In this document: positions 37,967 to 46,907 of the stretch, piece after piece
Layout of the letters: each line of letters begins with the position of its first letter
Numbering within the stretch: position 1 is the first letter of the stretch
Source of the DNA: Firmicutes bacterium HGW-Firmicutes-14
GTDB lineage: Bacteria; Bacillota; Thermincolia; Thermincolales; UBA2595
DNA length: 52,301 nt
Reading direction: 5' to 3'
Assembly: GCA_002840275.1 (NCBI GenBank)
Contig: PHAB01000022.1
Coordinates: 1-52,301, forward strand
Translations under genes and position numbers: made by a program
Notes under the pieces: generated by a model
Told to the model about the DNA's origin: nothing
The model's database searches: none
What the model saw: only the letters and a program-made list of their open reading frames with translations

Positions 37967-38938
37967 TTAGAGATATACGTAATTGCAGGATACAAACCGT
38001 TCTGTATCAGGGTTCTGAATAAGCGGGTTCTTTAGGTAACATACCTCTGCAGCCCTTTCACACCTGTATGCAAAAACACAACCCATACTTTCGGTAGTAC
38101 CCTCACAATTCATAGGAGGACAAGCACGTATATCATTGTTCTCACCCATACCTTTTTCCAGGTACCTGTAAATCCGTAAAAGAGACTGGGTATAAGGGTG
38201 CAGAGGCCTGGTCAGCACAGTGGATGTCGGTCCCGATTCAAGGATACGTCCCCTGTACATCACCAGTACCCGGTCACAGTTGTTGGCCACTACTCCCAGG
38301 TCATGGGCTATCAGGATTATGGAAAGGCCCCGCTGTTCCTTAATGTCCCTCAGAAGTTCCAGGACCTGTGCCTGAACAGTGGTATCCAGGGATGATGCCG
38401 GCTCATCTGCAATTATAATATCCGGGCTGCAGCACAAGGCAAAGGCCAGCAGGACCCTCTGTACCATCCCGCCGCTAAGCTGGTGGGGATAGAGACCGGC
38501 AACCAGGGCCGGGTCAGGCAGCCCTGCATCTTCCAGCATCTCTTCTATCCTGGCCCGCCGCTCTGCTTTTCCCATTCCCAGGTGGACAGCCAGCATCTCC
38601 TCAAGCTGAAAACCTATGTTGAACACCGGGTTTAAGGCCGGTGCCGCTTCCTGGGGTATCAGGGAAATCTTCCTGCCCCTGATATTGGTATACAATTCCG
38701 GCTTTGCCATTAGGTTGTTCCCTTCATACCATACTTCCCCGGTAACGACCTCTCCCCCTAAGTTCCCGGCCAGCCCCATCACACTGAGACTGAGGACAGT
38801 TTTTCCTGCCCCTGATTCACCCACAATACCCAGGGTTTCGCCTTGTTTAAGGGAAAAACTGACCCCATCGACGGCCCGAACTGTGCCCTTCCGGGTGTAA
38901 AAATATGTTTTCAGGTCATTTACTCTTAAAATTTCCAT
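37967..38938 (-). CDS. Oligopeptide/nickel-type ABC transporter ATPase (OppD/DppD)
   Basis: The 323-residue ATPase begins MEILRVNDLKTYF and has GESGAGKTVL, QEAAPALNPVFNIGFQ, LSGGMVQRVLLAFAL, IIIADEPASSLD and IAHDLGVVANNCD. It has the OppD C-terminal cysteine region (CPPMNCEGTTESMGCVFAYRC), which in relatives binds an iron-sulphur cluster. The ATG at 38938 follows GAGGT by 6 bases and overlaps the permease gene by 23 bases. It works with OppF to drive import. Confidence 0.9.
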   Translation of the reverse strand: MEILRVNDLKTYFYTRKGTVRAVDGVSFSLKQGETLGIVGESGAGKTVLSLSVMGLAGNLGGEVVTGEVWYEGNNLMAKPELYTNIRGRKISLIPQEAAPALNPVFNIGFQLEEMLAVHLGMGKAERRARIEEMLEDAGLPDPALVAGLYPHQLSGGMVQRVLLAFALCCSPDIIIADEPASSLDTTVQAQVLELLRDIKEQRGLSIILIAHDLGVVANNCDRVLVMYRGRILESGPTSTVLTRPLHPYTQSLLRIYRYLEKGMGENNDIRACPPMNCEGTTESMGCVFAYRCERAAEVCYLKNPLIQNPDTERFVSCNYVYL

Positions 38939-39800
38939 GGAAAACCTCAATTCGGCGGTTTTGCTGTTTTGGATTCAAAAAACAGTTCAGGCCGTCCCCA
39001 AGAAGGTTGAAACCGAGCACTATCATAACTATAGCCAGACTTGGGAATACAACCAACCATGGTGCCGTGAAGATATAGTTTTTGGCATCTGACAGCATCA
39101 CCCCCCAGCTGGGAGCCGGGGGTTGGATGCCCAGTCCCAGGAAGCTGAGGGCCGTTTCACCGATAATTATTTCTCCCAATACTATCGTACTGTAGGCAAT
39201 TATGGGTGAAAAACAATTGGGCAAGATATGTTTTATAATTATCCCCAGCGGCCTGGTGCCGGAAATCCTTGCCGCATCCACAAATGACAGGTCTTTGATA
39301 GAAATTACCTGTCCTCTCGTCAACCGGGCAAATACCGCCCAGTAACCAATAGTGAAAACTAATATCAGATTTGTCACCCCGGCGCCGATGAATGCCATTA
39401 CAATTATTGCAATTATCAGCCCCGGGAGGGCCAGGATTATATCGGCAGTCCTCATAATCACTGTATCAATAACCCCTCCAAAATAACCGGCAGCCGTCCC
39501 AAGGATGGTTCCAATTAATACAGCCAGGAGTAAAACCGATGAGGAAACAGCCAGGGTAATCCGGGAACCGTAAATTACCCTGCTGAAAACATCCCGTCCT
39601 AACGCATCAGCGCCAAAAATATATCCTTCCCCGGGGGCGCTTAGGGATGCCGACAGGTTTTGTGACAGGGGGTCCGCAGGGGCAATGAGGGGCGCCAGCA
39701 AACTAACAGCTATAACAACACCCGTGATTATAGCACCCCAAACAAATGGTTTAATCTGCCATACTGTTTTTAAATCCAAGTGCTGTTTTCCGCCAATCAT
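38916..39800 (-). CDS. ABC transporter permease (OppC/DppC)
   Basis: The 294-residue protein has six membrane spans, the N-terminal OppC segment (GAIITGVVIAVSLLAPLIAP), then GADALGRDVFSRVIYGSRITL and the EAA loop DAARISGTRPLGIIIKHILPN. It forms the membrane pore with the OppB-like protein. It overlaps the downstream ATPase gene and follows oppB by 1 base. Confidence 0.9.
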   Translation of the reverse strand: MIGGKQHLDLKTVWQIKPFVWGAIITGVVIAVSLLAPLIAPADPLSQNLSASLSAPGEGYIFGADALGRDVFSRVIYGSRITLAVSSSVLLLAVLIGTILGTAAGYFGGVIDTVIMRTADIILALPGLIIAIIVMAFIGAGVTNLILVFTIGYWAVFARLTRGQVISIKDLSFVDAARISGTRPLGIIIKHILPNCFSPIIAYSTIVLGEIIIGETALSFLGLGIQPPAPSWGVMLSDAKNYIFTAPWLVVFPSLAIVMIVLGFNLLGDGLNCFLNPKQQNRRIEVFHGNFKSK

Positions 39801-39801
39801 T

Positions 39802-40740
39802 TTACTCCTCTCTTACAGCCCCTGTTGTGATCCTGGGTTCCACTCTGGCATAGATAATGTCAATAAGGAGGTTGCCCAAGACAGTAACTACTGCCGAAAT
39901 AAAAAGGATTCCCCGGAGTACGGGAAAGTCCCGTGCCATTACTGAATAATATATCAGCCTTCCCATCCCCGGGAGGTTAAATATTGTTTCAGTTAATATA
40001 TATCCACCCATTAAAGCCGATATCTGTAAGCCCAGTTCCGTGAAAACCGGTACAAGGGCATTTCTCAGAGTGTGCCTTAATATTATGCTCCTGTATCTTA
40101 ACCCTCTTGCTAACGAAAACAGGACATGTTCCTGTGTCAGTACCTCAAGCATGCTCGCCCTCGTCACCTTACCGACAAGAGTGGCCATTACGAGTCCCAC
40201 AGCCAAACCGGGTAAAAAGTAACTTTTCAGTCCCTCACTTATCCCTGAAACCGGGAACCACCCCAGCTTCACCCCAAAAACCAGTTGCAGAAACAGGGCC
40301 ATCAGAAATGGGGATACTGAACATCCGATTATAATGCTCACATTTACCAGTTGTCCTTTGGCATTCCTGTCATTAACAGCAGCCAATACACCTGCCGCAA
40401 TTCCCCCGATTATTGTTATCACCAGGGTTGTAACGAACAGGCTGACTGTAACAGGTACTGCCTCCCAGATTATCTCGTTTACCGGTCTTTGTTGAATAAA
40501 AGAATAGCCCAGGTCCCCATGTATAACGTCCCTGACAAAACCGGTGAAATTCTGCCAAAAGGGGAGGTCCAATCCAAGAGCCTTTCTCACGTTGGCATAA
40601 ATATATGGATTTACATGCTGACCCATCATGACTTTTACGATATCTCCGGGGACAATGTAAAACAGTATTGAAGAAACAAAGGAAATCCCCAGCAGAATAG
40701 GAATTAAGCTTAATAATCGTCTAAATATAAATCTCAGCAT
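39802..40740 (-). CDS. ABC transporter permease (OppB/DppB)
   Basis: The 312-residue protein opens with MLRFIFRRLLSLIPILLGIS, contains the GLDLPFWQNFTGFVRDVIHGDLG-like periplasmic block, the EAA loop region (TRASMLEVLTQEHV, ARGLRYRSIILRHTLRNAL) and TETIFNLPGMGRL. This is the OppB/DppB pattern with six spans. It starts 73 bases after the binding-protein gene; a hairpin in this gap may tune its expression relative to the binding protein. Confidence 0.9.
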   Translation of the reverse strand: MLRFIFRRLLSLIPILLGISFVSSILFYIVPGDIVKVMMGQHVNPYIYANVRKALGLDLPFWQNFTGFVRDVIHGDLGYSFIQQRPVNEIIWEAVPVTVSLFVTTLVITIIGGIAAGVLAAVNDRNAKGQLVNVSIIIGCSVSPFLMALFLQLVFGVKLGWFPVSGISEGLKSYFLPGLAVGLVMATLVGKVTRASMLEVLTQEHVLFSLARGLRYRSIILRHTLRNALVPVFTELGLQISALMGGYILTETIFNLPGMGRLIYYSVMARDFPVLRGILFISAVVTVLGNLLIDIIYARVEPRITTGAVREE

Positions 40741-40765
40741 GAACAGCTCTCCAAACCGGTTTTAA

Positions 40766-40799
40766 AATGGAGTTTGCCCGTTTATGTGCAAACTCCATT
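40766..40799 (-). other. Intergenic hairpin between the binding-protein and permease genes
   Basis: AATGGAGTTTG (40766-40776) and CAAACTCCATT (40789-40799) pair perfectly. In many ABC operons such a stem protects the abundant binding-protein mRNA and reduces read-through into the permease genes. Confidence 0.7.
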
Positions 40800-40812
40800 A
40801 ACCTTCATCAAG

Positions 40813-42414
40813 TTATAACTGAATCTTGTCCATGGGGATTATGTCCATAGGGTTAGCCTGGAAACCGCTGATGTTCCCGGCCTTCAGATAAGTTCTTCTT
40901 GGGTGGAATATCCAGATAGCCGGGGAGTCATCCACAATTAATTTCTCTGCTTCCCGGTAAAGTCTTATCCGCTCGTCCTGGTCAACTGCAGACTTTGCCC
41001 GGTCCAGAAGGGTATCAACTTCCTGGTTGGCATATCCAAACAATCCATAACCTCCGGAGCTGAATAGCGGATACAGTATGCATCCGGCATCCATGGAATC
41101 TGCAATCCACGAAAGCCAGAAGACATTGAGGCTGCCGGTACCAACCTCCCGTTGGTACTCGGGCAGAGGCATACCTTTTAGTTTTGTCCGGAAGCCCACT
41201 TCTTTTAACTGGGCCTGTACTGCTTCAGCTATTTTCTGGTTTGTTTCATGCTGGTTAAAGGCCAGTTCTACCTCCGGCAGACCCTTACCTTCCGGGAATC
41301 CTGCTTCAGAAAGCAGAGAAATGGCTTTCTCAGGATTGTAGTCATAACCCTTCAAATCATCGTTATATTCAGCCATACCAGGGGGAAGGACTCCCTTTGC
41401 CGGGACACCGTCCCCTTCCAGTACAGCATTGATTATCCCTTCCCGATCAATAGCAAAGTTTAATGCCCGGCGCAGTTTTACATTATCTTTGAAAGGCTCC
41501 CTGGATAAGTTAAACCCGAAAAACTTGACCTCCCACAAGGTGTTTTTTATCACCTGGCCGGGAAATTCCTTCTCAACGGACTGGATCTGTCCCGGCGGAA
41601 TACCGGTTACAATATCAAGGTTGCCGGCTCTGAATTCGTTCAGGGCTGTTGTCGCATCAGGAATTATCCTGAATTCAACCTGTTCAAGAAAAGCTTTCTG
41701 TCCGTAATATTCGTCATTTCGTGAAAGTCTGATTTGGTTCTTGGGGACCCACTCAGACAGCATGAAAGGGCCTGACCCGATAATTACATCCGGCCCTGCC
41801 CCTGTTGAACCCAGGGATACACCGGCCTTTTCCACCGTATCCCGGTCCACCACAGCCGCACCGGGATGGGCCAGCCATGACAGGAATGACGGTGACGGTT
41901 CTTCAAGGGTTATCTCAAGGGTATAGCGGTCAATTACTTTTATCCCTTCCGTATTATCGGCCTTACCCTCCATCCGTTCAACAGCGCCCTTAACCCCCTC
42001 CAGTATCCATGCCACAGTTGCAGCAGTATCAGGGTTGAGGAGCCTGTCAAAAGAGTACCTGAAATCCTCAGCTGTTACTTCTTTGCCATTGTGGAATTTT
42101 GCACCTTTACGCAGGTAGAAGGTAAAAACCTTATTCTCTTTAACATCCCACTTTTCCGCATGGGCCGGGATAACAGTCAGCTTTTCGAAATCCAGGTCTA
42201 CCAGGCCGTCATAAATTTCCTTCCCCACATTAATACCCAGTTCTTCGTTGAAATTTGCCGGGTCAAGGGAAATCGGGTCATCCAGCAAAGGATACCTGAA
42301 TGCCTGCCGGTTTGTCTCCTTGCCGGCTCCACACCCCGTAATCATTAACGTGGAAATTACCAGCATACAAATAACGCCCAGGATAAGTAAATGAATGTAC
42401 CTGCTTCGCTGCAT
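40813..42414 (-). CDS. Family-5 solute-binding lipoprotein (OppA/DppA/NikA type)
   Basis: The 533-residue protein has a lipoprotein signal ending ISTLMITGC, then the family-5 blocks FRYPLLDDPISLDPANFNEE, VFTFYLRKGAKFHNGKEVTAEDFRYS (split across these words), VIGSGPFMLSEW, LRRALNFAIDREGI and PAIWIFHP near the end. Such proteins bind peptides, nickel chelates or other compounds for the adjacent importer. No specific ligand pocket could be inferred. It is the first gene of the unit. Upstream lie a small near-palindrome and a long inverted repeat. Confidence 0.9.
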   Translation of the reverse strand: MQRSRYIHLLILGVICMLVISTLMITGCGAGKETNRQAFRYPLLDDPISLDPANFNEELGINVGKEIYDGLVDLDFEKLTVIPAHAEKWDVKENKVFTFYLRKGAKFHNGKEVTAEDFRYSFDRLLNPDTAATVAWILEGVKGAVERMEGKADNTEGIKVIDRYTLEITLEEPSPSFLSWLAHPGAAVVDRDTVEKAGVSLGSTGAGPDVIIGSGPFMLSEWVPKNQIRLSRNDEYYGQKAFLEQVEFRIIPDATTALNEFRAGNLDIVTGIPPGQIQSVEKEFPGQVIKNTLWEVKFFGFNLSREPFKDNVKLRRALNFAIDREGIINAVLEGDGVPAKGVLPPGMAEYNDDLKGYDYNPEKAISLLSEAGFPEGKGLPEVELAFNQHETNQKIAEAVQAQLKEVGFRTKLKGMPLPEYQREVGTGSLNVFWLSWIADSMDAGCILYPLFSSGGYGLFGYANQEVDTLLDRAKSAVDQDERIRLYREAEKLIVDDSPAIWIFHPRRTYLKAGNISGFQANPMDIIPMDKIQL

Positions 42415-42478
42415 ATAACTGCCCCCTTAATAATGTCTGATTGTTCAGGATGATATTGGGACTTTTTTTCTTTCTAAT

Positions 42479-42496
42479 TCGACAGAATTCTATCGA
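42479..42496. promoter_or_regulatory. Near-palindromic operator candidate before the transporter operon
   Basis: TCGACAGAATTCTATCGA is an 18-bp palindrome with one mismatched pair around GAATTC, about 65 bases before the binding-protein start. It would suit a dimeric repressor. No clear sigma-54 promoter lies here. Confidence 0.4.
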
Positions 42497-42536
42497 CTCC
42501 TGCAAATTCAGGCATATTCGCTATTATTTAGTAAAA

Positions 42537-42594
42537 AACTTAGCTCATCATCCGGTGAAACCGCAGGGCGGAGACACGGATGATGAGCTAAGTT
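42537..42594. repeat. 58-bp inverted repeat
   Basis: AACTTAGCTCATCATCCG (42537-42554) and its perfect complement at 42577-42594 enclose a loop with CCGC-agg-GCGG. It lies after the lytic transglycosylase gene on the minus strand and could end its transcription, though no long T-run follows. Its plan resembles the repeat at 34637-34791. Confidence 0.75.
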
Positions 42595-42636
42595 GCAATA
42601 CGATACAGACCCCGAAAAATCTTAGCAGATGCAACC

Positions 42637-43203
42637 CTATTTTTGATACAAATACCGGTACCATGAATAGTTAGTCAGAACTTTTTTCACATATTCCCTT
42701 GTTTCAGGAAAGGGAATGCGGTCAACATCGGAATGTTCCCCTGTCCACTGTTTTTTTTCCATCCATTCCCTTACATTGCCGCGGCCACCGTTATATGCGG
42801 CTATAACCAGGATTTTGTTGCCCTTAAATTCGGAGTTGAGATTGTTCAGATACCAGCAGCCGATTTTTATGTTTGTCCCTGTTTCATACAGGTCGTCCGG
42901 TGTAAATCCGTCCATGTTCATCTGCCGGGCAGCCCAGGCGCCGGTTTCCGGCATTATCTGCATTATCCCCCTGGCTCCGCTCCGGGATTCCGCTTCTGAA
43001 GAGAAGTTGCTCTCGGTTTTGATAATTGCTGCCACCAAATAAGGGTCAATATTATTGCGGGCCGCTTCGGCATATATGATCTCCTTATGGGGAAAGGGGT
43101 ATATGTAGCGCCAAAATGTCTTGTTGGTAAAAATAACCCCCAGAATCAACAGAAATACAACCCACCAGATAAGCTTTGAGTTTGTTCTTTTTTTACTCGT
43201 CAA
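42637..43203 (-). CDS. Lytic murein transglycosylase (SLT domain), membrane anchored
   Basis: The 188-residue protein has an N-terminal membrane anchor (LIWWVVFLLILGVIF) and an SLT domain with the catalytic glutamate in AAIIKTESNFSSEAESRSGARG, then GIMQIMPETG and AAYNGGRGNVREW. It cleaves peptidoglycan strands outside the membrane. The TTG at 43203 is chosen because GGGGTGG lies 6 bases before it; it overlaps the end of coaE by 11 bases, so translation is coupled. The same pairing with coaE occurs in many Clostridia. Confidence 0.88.
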   Translation of the reverse strand: MTSKKRTNSKLIWWVVFLLILGVIFTNKTFWRYIYPFPHKEIIYAEAARNNIDPYLVAAIIKTESNFSSEAESRSGARGIMQIMPETGAWAARQMNMDGFTPDDLYETGTNIKIGCWYLNNLNSEFKGNKILVIAAYNGGRGNVREWMEKKQWTGEHSDVDRIPFPETREYVKKVLTNYSWYRYLYQK

Positions 43204-43825
43204 CAATTTCCACCCCAGATTTCCCAAAACAGTCTTTCCATAAATTCATAACCATTTGCCTGGTCGAAGCGGTATCCTGCGAATTATCGATTATACGCCG
43301 GGCATATTTCTTTTTCTCTTCCAGGGGCATCTGGGCGCTGATCCGTGCCAACGCCTCCCGGCGGGTCAGCCTGTCCCTCTCCATAAGCCTTGCAACCTGC
43401 AGTTCCACAGGAATATCAACCACCCAGACTTCATCAACCAATTGGTCCAGTCCGGTTTCTATCAGGAGAGGCGCATCTATGACCAAAACCCTTCCTTCAC
43501 CGCCGTCTCCGGCCCTGAAAGTATCTATTTCTTTCTTAATCAGGTCAGTAATCAGCGGATGTGTAATTTCATTGAGCCTCTTCCTCTTATCAGGGTCGGA
43601 AAAGACCATGCGGCCGAGTCTTTTCCGGTCAATCGTACCATTATCGGCATTTAAAACCCCGTCTCCAAAGGAATCCCTGATTTTTTCCCATGCCCGGGTC
43701 CCGGGCATAACTACCTCCCGGGCCACGATATCGGCATCTATAACCCTGGCCCCTAATTCCTGCAGTATTCCCGCGACCAGGCTTTTTCCGCTGGCAATAC
43801 TTCCCGTAAGACCTATTACCGGCAT
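43193..43825 (-). CDS. coaE: Dephospho-CoA kinase
   Basis: The 210-residue kinase starts MPVIGLTGSIASGKS, the P-loop, and continues with IDADIVAREV, ITHPLI and VLVIDAPLLIETG, then RQMVMNLW near the end. It adds the 3' phosphate in the last step of coenzyme A synthesis. The ATG at 43825 follows AAGGAG by 6 bases and gives the usual N-terminus; longer frames to 43882 are rejected. Together with ytaF, mutM and polA it forms a block close in order to that in Bacillus. Confidence 0.95.
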   Translation of the reverse strand: MPVIGLTGSIASGKSLVAGILQELGARVIDADIVAREVVMPGTRAWEKIRDSFGDGVLNADNGTIDRKRLGRMVFSDPDKRKRLNEITHPLITDLIKKEIDTFRAGDGGEGRVLVIDAPLLIETGLDQLVDEVWVVDIPVELQVARLMERDRLTRREALARISAQMPLEEKKKYARRIIDNSQDTASTRQMVMNLWKDCFGKSGVEIVDE

Positions 43826-44069
43826 TACTGTCTCCTTCATACCTCTTTTTTGATCAAACTTGGTCTTGTCGGACCGAATCAAGAATATTGTAATTACTTT
43901 CTATAAAAAATATGCTTTTCCTCCAATCAACATTCCACAGCAATAAAACAAATCAGGGTGCGGCAACCCCATATTCTCACAAACCGTTCTAATTATTAAC
44001 ATAATTTCAGAGAAAAAAACGATACTAGTATATAACCGATTGAATTAACAGAACCTGCTGAGGTGTCAA

Positions 44070-44534
44070 ATGGATAAAGAGCAACTAATCTCAAAATTAA
44101 ACTGGTTTTATAGTCTGGAACTTAACCAGGTTGATTTATATATTGCCCAAAGCAGGACCTTTGAAGGCACTTATATCGGTCAGGCTTTTGAACGTATAGC
44201 TTACATTGAACAACAGCATGTTGACAACATTGCGGAGAAAATTAAGGAAATGGGCGGAATCCCTACCAAGACAGGTGATGTTATATCCCCGATAATTGGC
44301 AGCATTGCAGGCAAACTTATTTCGTTTTCCGGACTGAAAAATACATTGAAAGCCAATATCTTAATTGAGCATAAAGCTATGAAAGACTACAAAGACTTAA
44401 TAGAAGCAATAAAATTAGAAAACCAGGATCAGGAATTGTTAAAAATACTGCAAAATAACCATGTCGATGAAGACCTGCACACCGCCTGGTTCTCAGAAAA
44501 GCTGAATGAATTACAGCCGGAGAAGGGACTCTGA
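44070..44534 (+). CDS. Ferritin-like/rubrerythrin-type di-iron protein
   Basis: The 154-residue four-helix protein has LNWFYSLELNQVDLYIAQSR, an EXXH site in YIEQQHVDNI, then ILIEHKAMKDYKDLIEAI and a final VDEDLHTAWF. The glutamate and histidine pairs fit a di-iron centre of the ferritin-like fold (DUF2202 or rubrerythrin kind). It may protect against oxygen or peroxide, or have a spore role. It starts a two-gene plus-strand unit inserted in the otherwise minus-strand coaE-ytaF-mutM-polA block. The start lies after GCTGAGGTG. Confidence 0.72.
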   Translation: MDKEQLISKLNWFYSLELNQVDLYIAQSRTFEGTYIGQAFERIAYIEQQHVDNIAEKIKEMGGIPTKTGDVISPIIGSIAGKLISFSGLKNTLKANILIEHKAMKDYKDLIEAIKLENQDQELLKILQNNHVDEDLHTAWFSEKLNELQPEKGL

Positions 44535-44559
44535 ATTAAATGAGGGGGTTTATCTGCAG

Positions 44560-45144
44560 ATGACAAAAGACCAATTCACCCTATGGGTTCTTTCAGGTAT
44601 TGCCGGTGTTATCACCCGTGATACTTACAGTTTTTTTGCAAGAAAAATCGGTTTTGCCAAATTTTATATTTGGCATCAAGCAGCCAGTATATTTACAGCT
44701 CGTGCCGATTTAACCACGGTCTGGGGGCATGTCATCGGTTTTTTTGCAGATATAATTATTGGCGGGATGTTTGGAGTGTTTACAGGATTACTCTTGAAAT
44801 GGCAGGGAACAAAAAATTATATAATAAAAGGCTGGGGGGTTGGAGGAATGGCCTGGCTTTTCTTGTACGGACTTGTTTATCATAACCTCCCCTTTACTAA
44901 AGCATCTGCTCCGGCTGAAGCTGTATCAAACCTGAGTGCATTTATCGGGCATTCAGTTTTTGGTATTACCACGGCTGTTGTTTATGTAAAATGGTTAAGT
45001 AAATATGCTCTGGAAACAGACAATAATAATAAGAATACCAATGGAGAATTGCCTGGCTCCCAAGTGATCTATGTTGAGGTCGAGAAGCCGCAACCATCGA
45101 TTCTACGCCGTATTAAAAACAGGTTTGTCAGGAAAATAAAATAG
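44560..45144 (+). CDS. Uncharacterised four-span membrane protein
   Basis: The 194-residue protein has membrane segments around FTLWVLSGIAGVITRD, VIGFFADIIIGGMFGVFTGLL, VGGMAWLFLYGLVYH and IGHSVFGITTAVVYVKWL, then a polar tail with Asn-rich and basic ends (IRRIKNRF-like). I do not recognise a named family. An ATG at 44560 is taken, with GGGGG 11 bases upstream; the gene begins 25 bases after the ferritin-like stop, so they are one operon. A terminator follows directly. Confidence 0.65.
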   Translation: MTKDQFTLWVLSGIAGVITRDTYSFFARKIGFAKFYIWHQAASIFTARADLTTVWGHVIGFFADIIIGGMFGVFTGLLLKWQGTKNYIIKGWGVGGMAWLFLYGLVYHNLPFTKASAPAEAVSNLSAFIGHSVFGITTAVVYVKWLSKYALETDNNNKNTNGELPGSQVIYVEVEKPQPSILRRIKNRFVRKIK

Positions 45145-45154
45145 ATAAATACGG

Positions 45155-45185
45155 AGAGGGCTGACCTTCTGCCGGTCAGCCCTCT
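45155..45185. terminator. Bidirectional terminator
   Basis: AGAGGGCTGACC (45155-45166) and GGTCAGCCCTCT (45174-45185) form a perfect 12-bp stem between convergent genes; the right arm overlaps the ytaF stop by two bases. Confidence 0.85.
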
Positions 45186-45858
45186 ATATCTTCATAACCC
45201 TGGCTAATCCGAGACATATCAACACCCAACCGGGCAGTACCGCTGCCCGGTCCCCCAGCCAGCTTGATGCAGACCGTCGGCCGACATGCACCCCCAGACT
45301 AACCATCATAAATTTAACCAGGCCTACTATCAGGGGAGTCAGCAAAGGCCCAAATCCGGCCATCGCCGCCCCAAATCCGGCGCCCATGGCATCCAGGGCC
45401 AGGGCCAGACCCAGCATCAGCGCCTCTCCTATGTTTATGATTCCCGATTTATCCCAATCAGCTGCTGTCGGTTCATGCAAAATCTGGATTACCAGACCAA
45501 GCCCCTTTATTTGTAACCGGAAAATCGGTTCACAGTGTCCGTCAGGGTGACTGCTGTTCTCACCATTTACCAGACCGCGGTCATATGCTTTTCTTTTAAA
45601 GACAGTCTGTAAGACTATCCACAGGCCTACAAGGATAAGAATCGCAGCCCCGATAGTTTCCGCAATCCCTGCAGATATGTATTGGGCTACCAGGTGGCCA
45701 AACAGCATGGTAATACCTATAGCTGTCGAAGATGTGAGGCTTATTACCATCAGGGACAGGCCGGGTATCCTTATTTTTCTCATGCCGTAAGCAACACCCA
45801 CACCGAATCCGTCCAGGCTTAAAGCCGCAGCAAAGGCAATAACAGACAGGATTTCCAC
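45184..45858 (-). CDS. ytaF: Sporulation membrane protein YtaF (MntP family)
   Basis: The 224-residue protein has six spans in two repeats, each with the acidic motif of the MntP family: AFAAALSLDGFGVGVAYGMR at the N-terminus and LALALDAMGAGFGAAMAG in the second half. The central DKSGIINIGEALMLG word is typical of YtaF. Relatives export manganese, but YtaF itself is linked to sporulation. The position before coaE and after mutM-polA matches Bacillus. A short polar insert with HPDGHC lies in the middle. Confidence 0.85.
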   Translation of the reverse strand: MEILSVIAFAAALSLDGFGVGVAYGMRKIRIPGLSLMVISLTSSTAIGITMLFGHLVAQYISAGIAETIGAAILILVGLWIVLQTVFKRKAYDRGLVNGENSSHPDGHCEPIFRLQIKGLGLVIQILHEPTAADWDKSGIINIGEALMLGLALALDAMGAGFGAAMAGFGPLLTPLIVGLVKFMMVSLGVHVGRRSASSWLGDRAAVLPGWVLICLGLARVMKI

Positions 45859-45958
45859 TGTTTTGGGCTTCCCCCTTTACAGTTCCAGGCTCTTTTCAAT
45901 TCACTATATGGCATAAGCCAAAATAATGTGCCTGTCTGAAAAAAGGGGGGTTATTCAT

Positions 45959-46786
45959 CTATAGTTTCTGGCACTTGGGACAAAAATGAGCACTGCGCCC
46001 GCTGATCACTTTCCTTTGTATGGCTGTTTTGCATTTCAGACACGGTTCCCCTTCACGGCCGTATACCCTCAGGTAATTCTGATTACTGCCTCTGGTCCCA
46101 TCCCCGTCAACATAATCCTTGATTGAAGTTCCCCGGTTTTCCACACCCTCAAGCAGGACCTCCCTGATGGCTGTATAAAGACGCACTGCTTCCCGGGCAT
46201 TAATATTAGCTGCAACCTGTTCCGGGTTGACCCGTGCCCTGAAGAGGGCCTCATCTGCATATATGTTTCCGATTCCGGCTATAAAGGTCTGGTCCAGAAG
46301 AAGAGGCTTTATTTTGATCCTCCTGTTGCGCAGGCCTTTTTTGAAATGTTCCCTGGTAAAGATGTCACTCAAAGGTTCCACACCCAGGTTTTTCAGTCCG
46401 GATATACTGCCCAGTTCCTTTAAGGAAACTATGTGGACCTTACCGAACTGTCTTTGGTCAATAAACCTTAATTGGTACATGTCATTAAGGTGAAACACCA
46501 GGTGGGTATGTTTGGCTTTTTCCTGGTCCGGAGCACAGTACAACAGCTGTCCGGTCATCCTGAGATGGATTACCATTACCACACCGCCGGTCAGATTGAT
46601 CAGAAGATATTTACCCCTTCTGTCAATTCCTGTTATCTTCTTCCCTTTGAATTTTTCATCCAGGTCTCCGGGTTCCAGGCCTTTCAACATCTTATCAAGG
46701 AATATTTCTACTCCTGTAAATGTTTTGCCCTTAACCTTCTCCTCAAGGGACCGCCTAATAGTCTCCACTTCCGGAAGTTCAGGCAT
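45959..46786 (-). CDS. mutM: Formamidopyrimidine-DNA glycosylase
   Basis: The 275-residue enzyme begins MPELPEVETIRRSLEEKV, giving the catalytic Pro and Glu. It has GIDRRGKYLLI with the beta-lid lysine, the H2TH region LLDQTFIAGIGNIYADEALF, and a C-terminal zinc finger CLKCKTAIQRKVISGRSAHFC with PKCQ. It removes 8-oxoguanine and opened purines from DNA. Length and all catalytic blocks are usual. It lies 122 bases after polA on the same strand. Confidence 0.95.
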   Translation of the reverse strand: MPELPEVETIRRSLEEKVKGKTFTGVEIFLDKMLKGLEPGDLDEKFKGKKITGIDRRGKYLLINLTGGVVMVIHLRMTGQLLYCAPDQEKAKHTHLVFHLNDMYQLRFIDQRQFGKVHIVSLKELGSISGLKNLGVEPLSDIFTREHFKKGLRNRRIKIKPLLLDQTFIAGIGNIYADEALFRARVNPEQVAANINAREAVRLYTAIREVLLEGVENRGTSIKDYVDGDGTRGSNQNYLRVYGREGEPCLKCKTAIQRKVISGRSAHFCPKCQKL

Positions 46787-46907
46787 TGTTTATCATCTCC
46801 CCGTACAAGTTGACATAATTATTTTTCCGTATTAATTATAACAAATTATCCGCTATAGTTTAATTGTTATTATTAGCCATTACCTAATAGTAAAGTATAT
46901 GGCGGTA

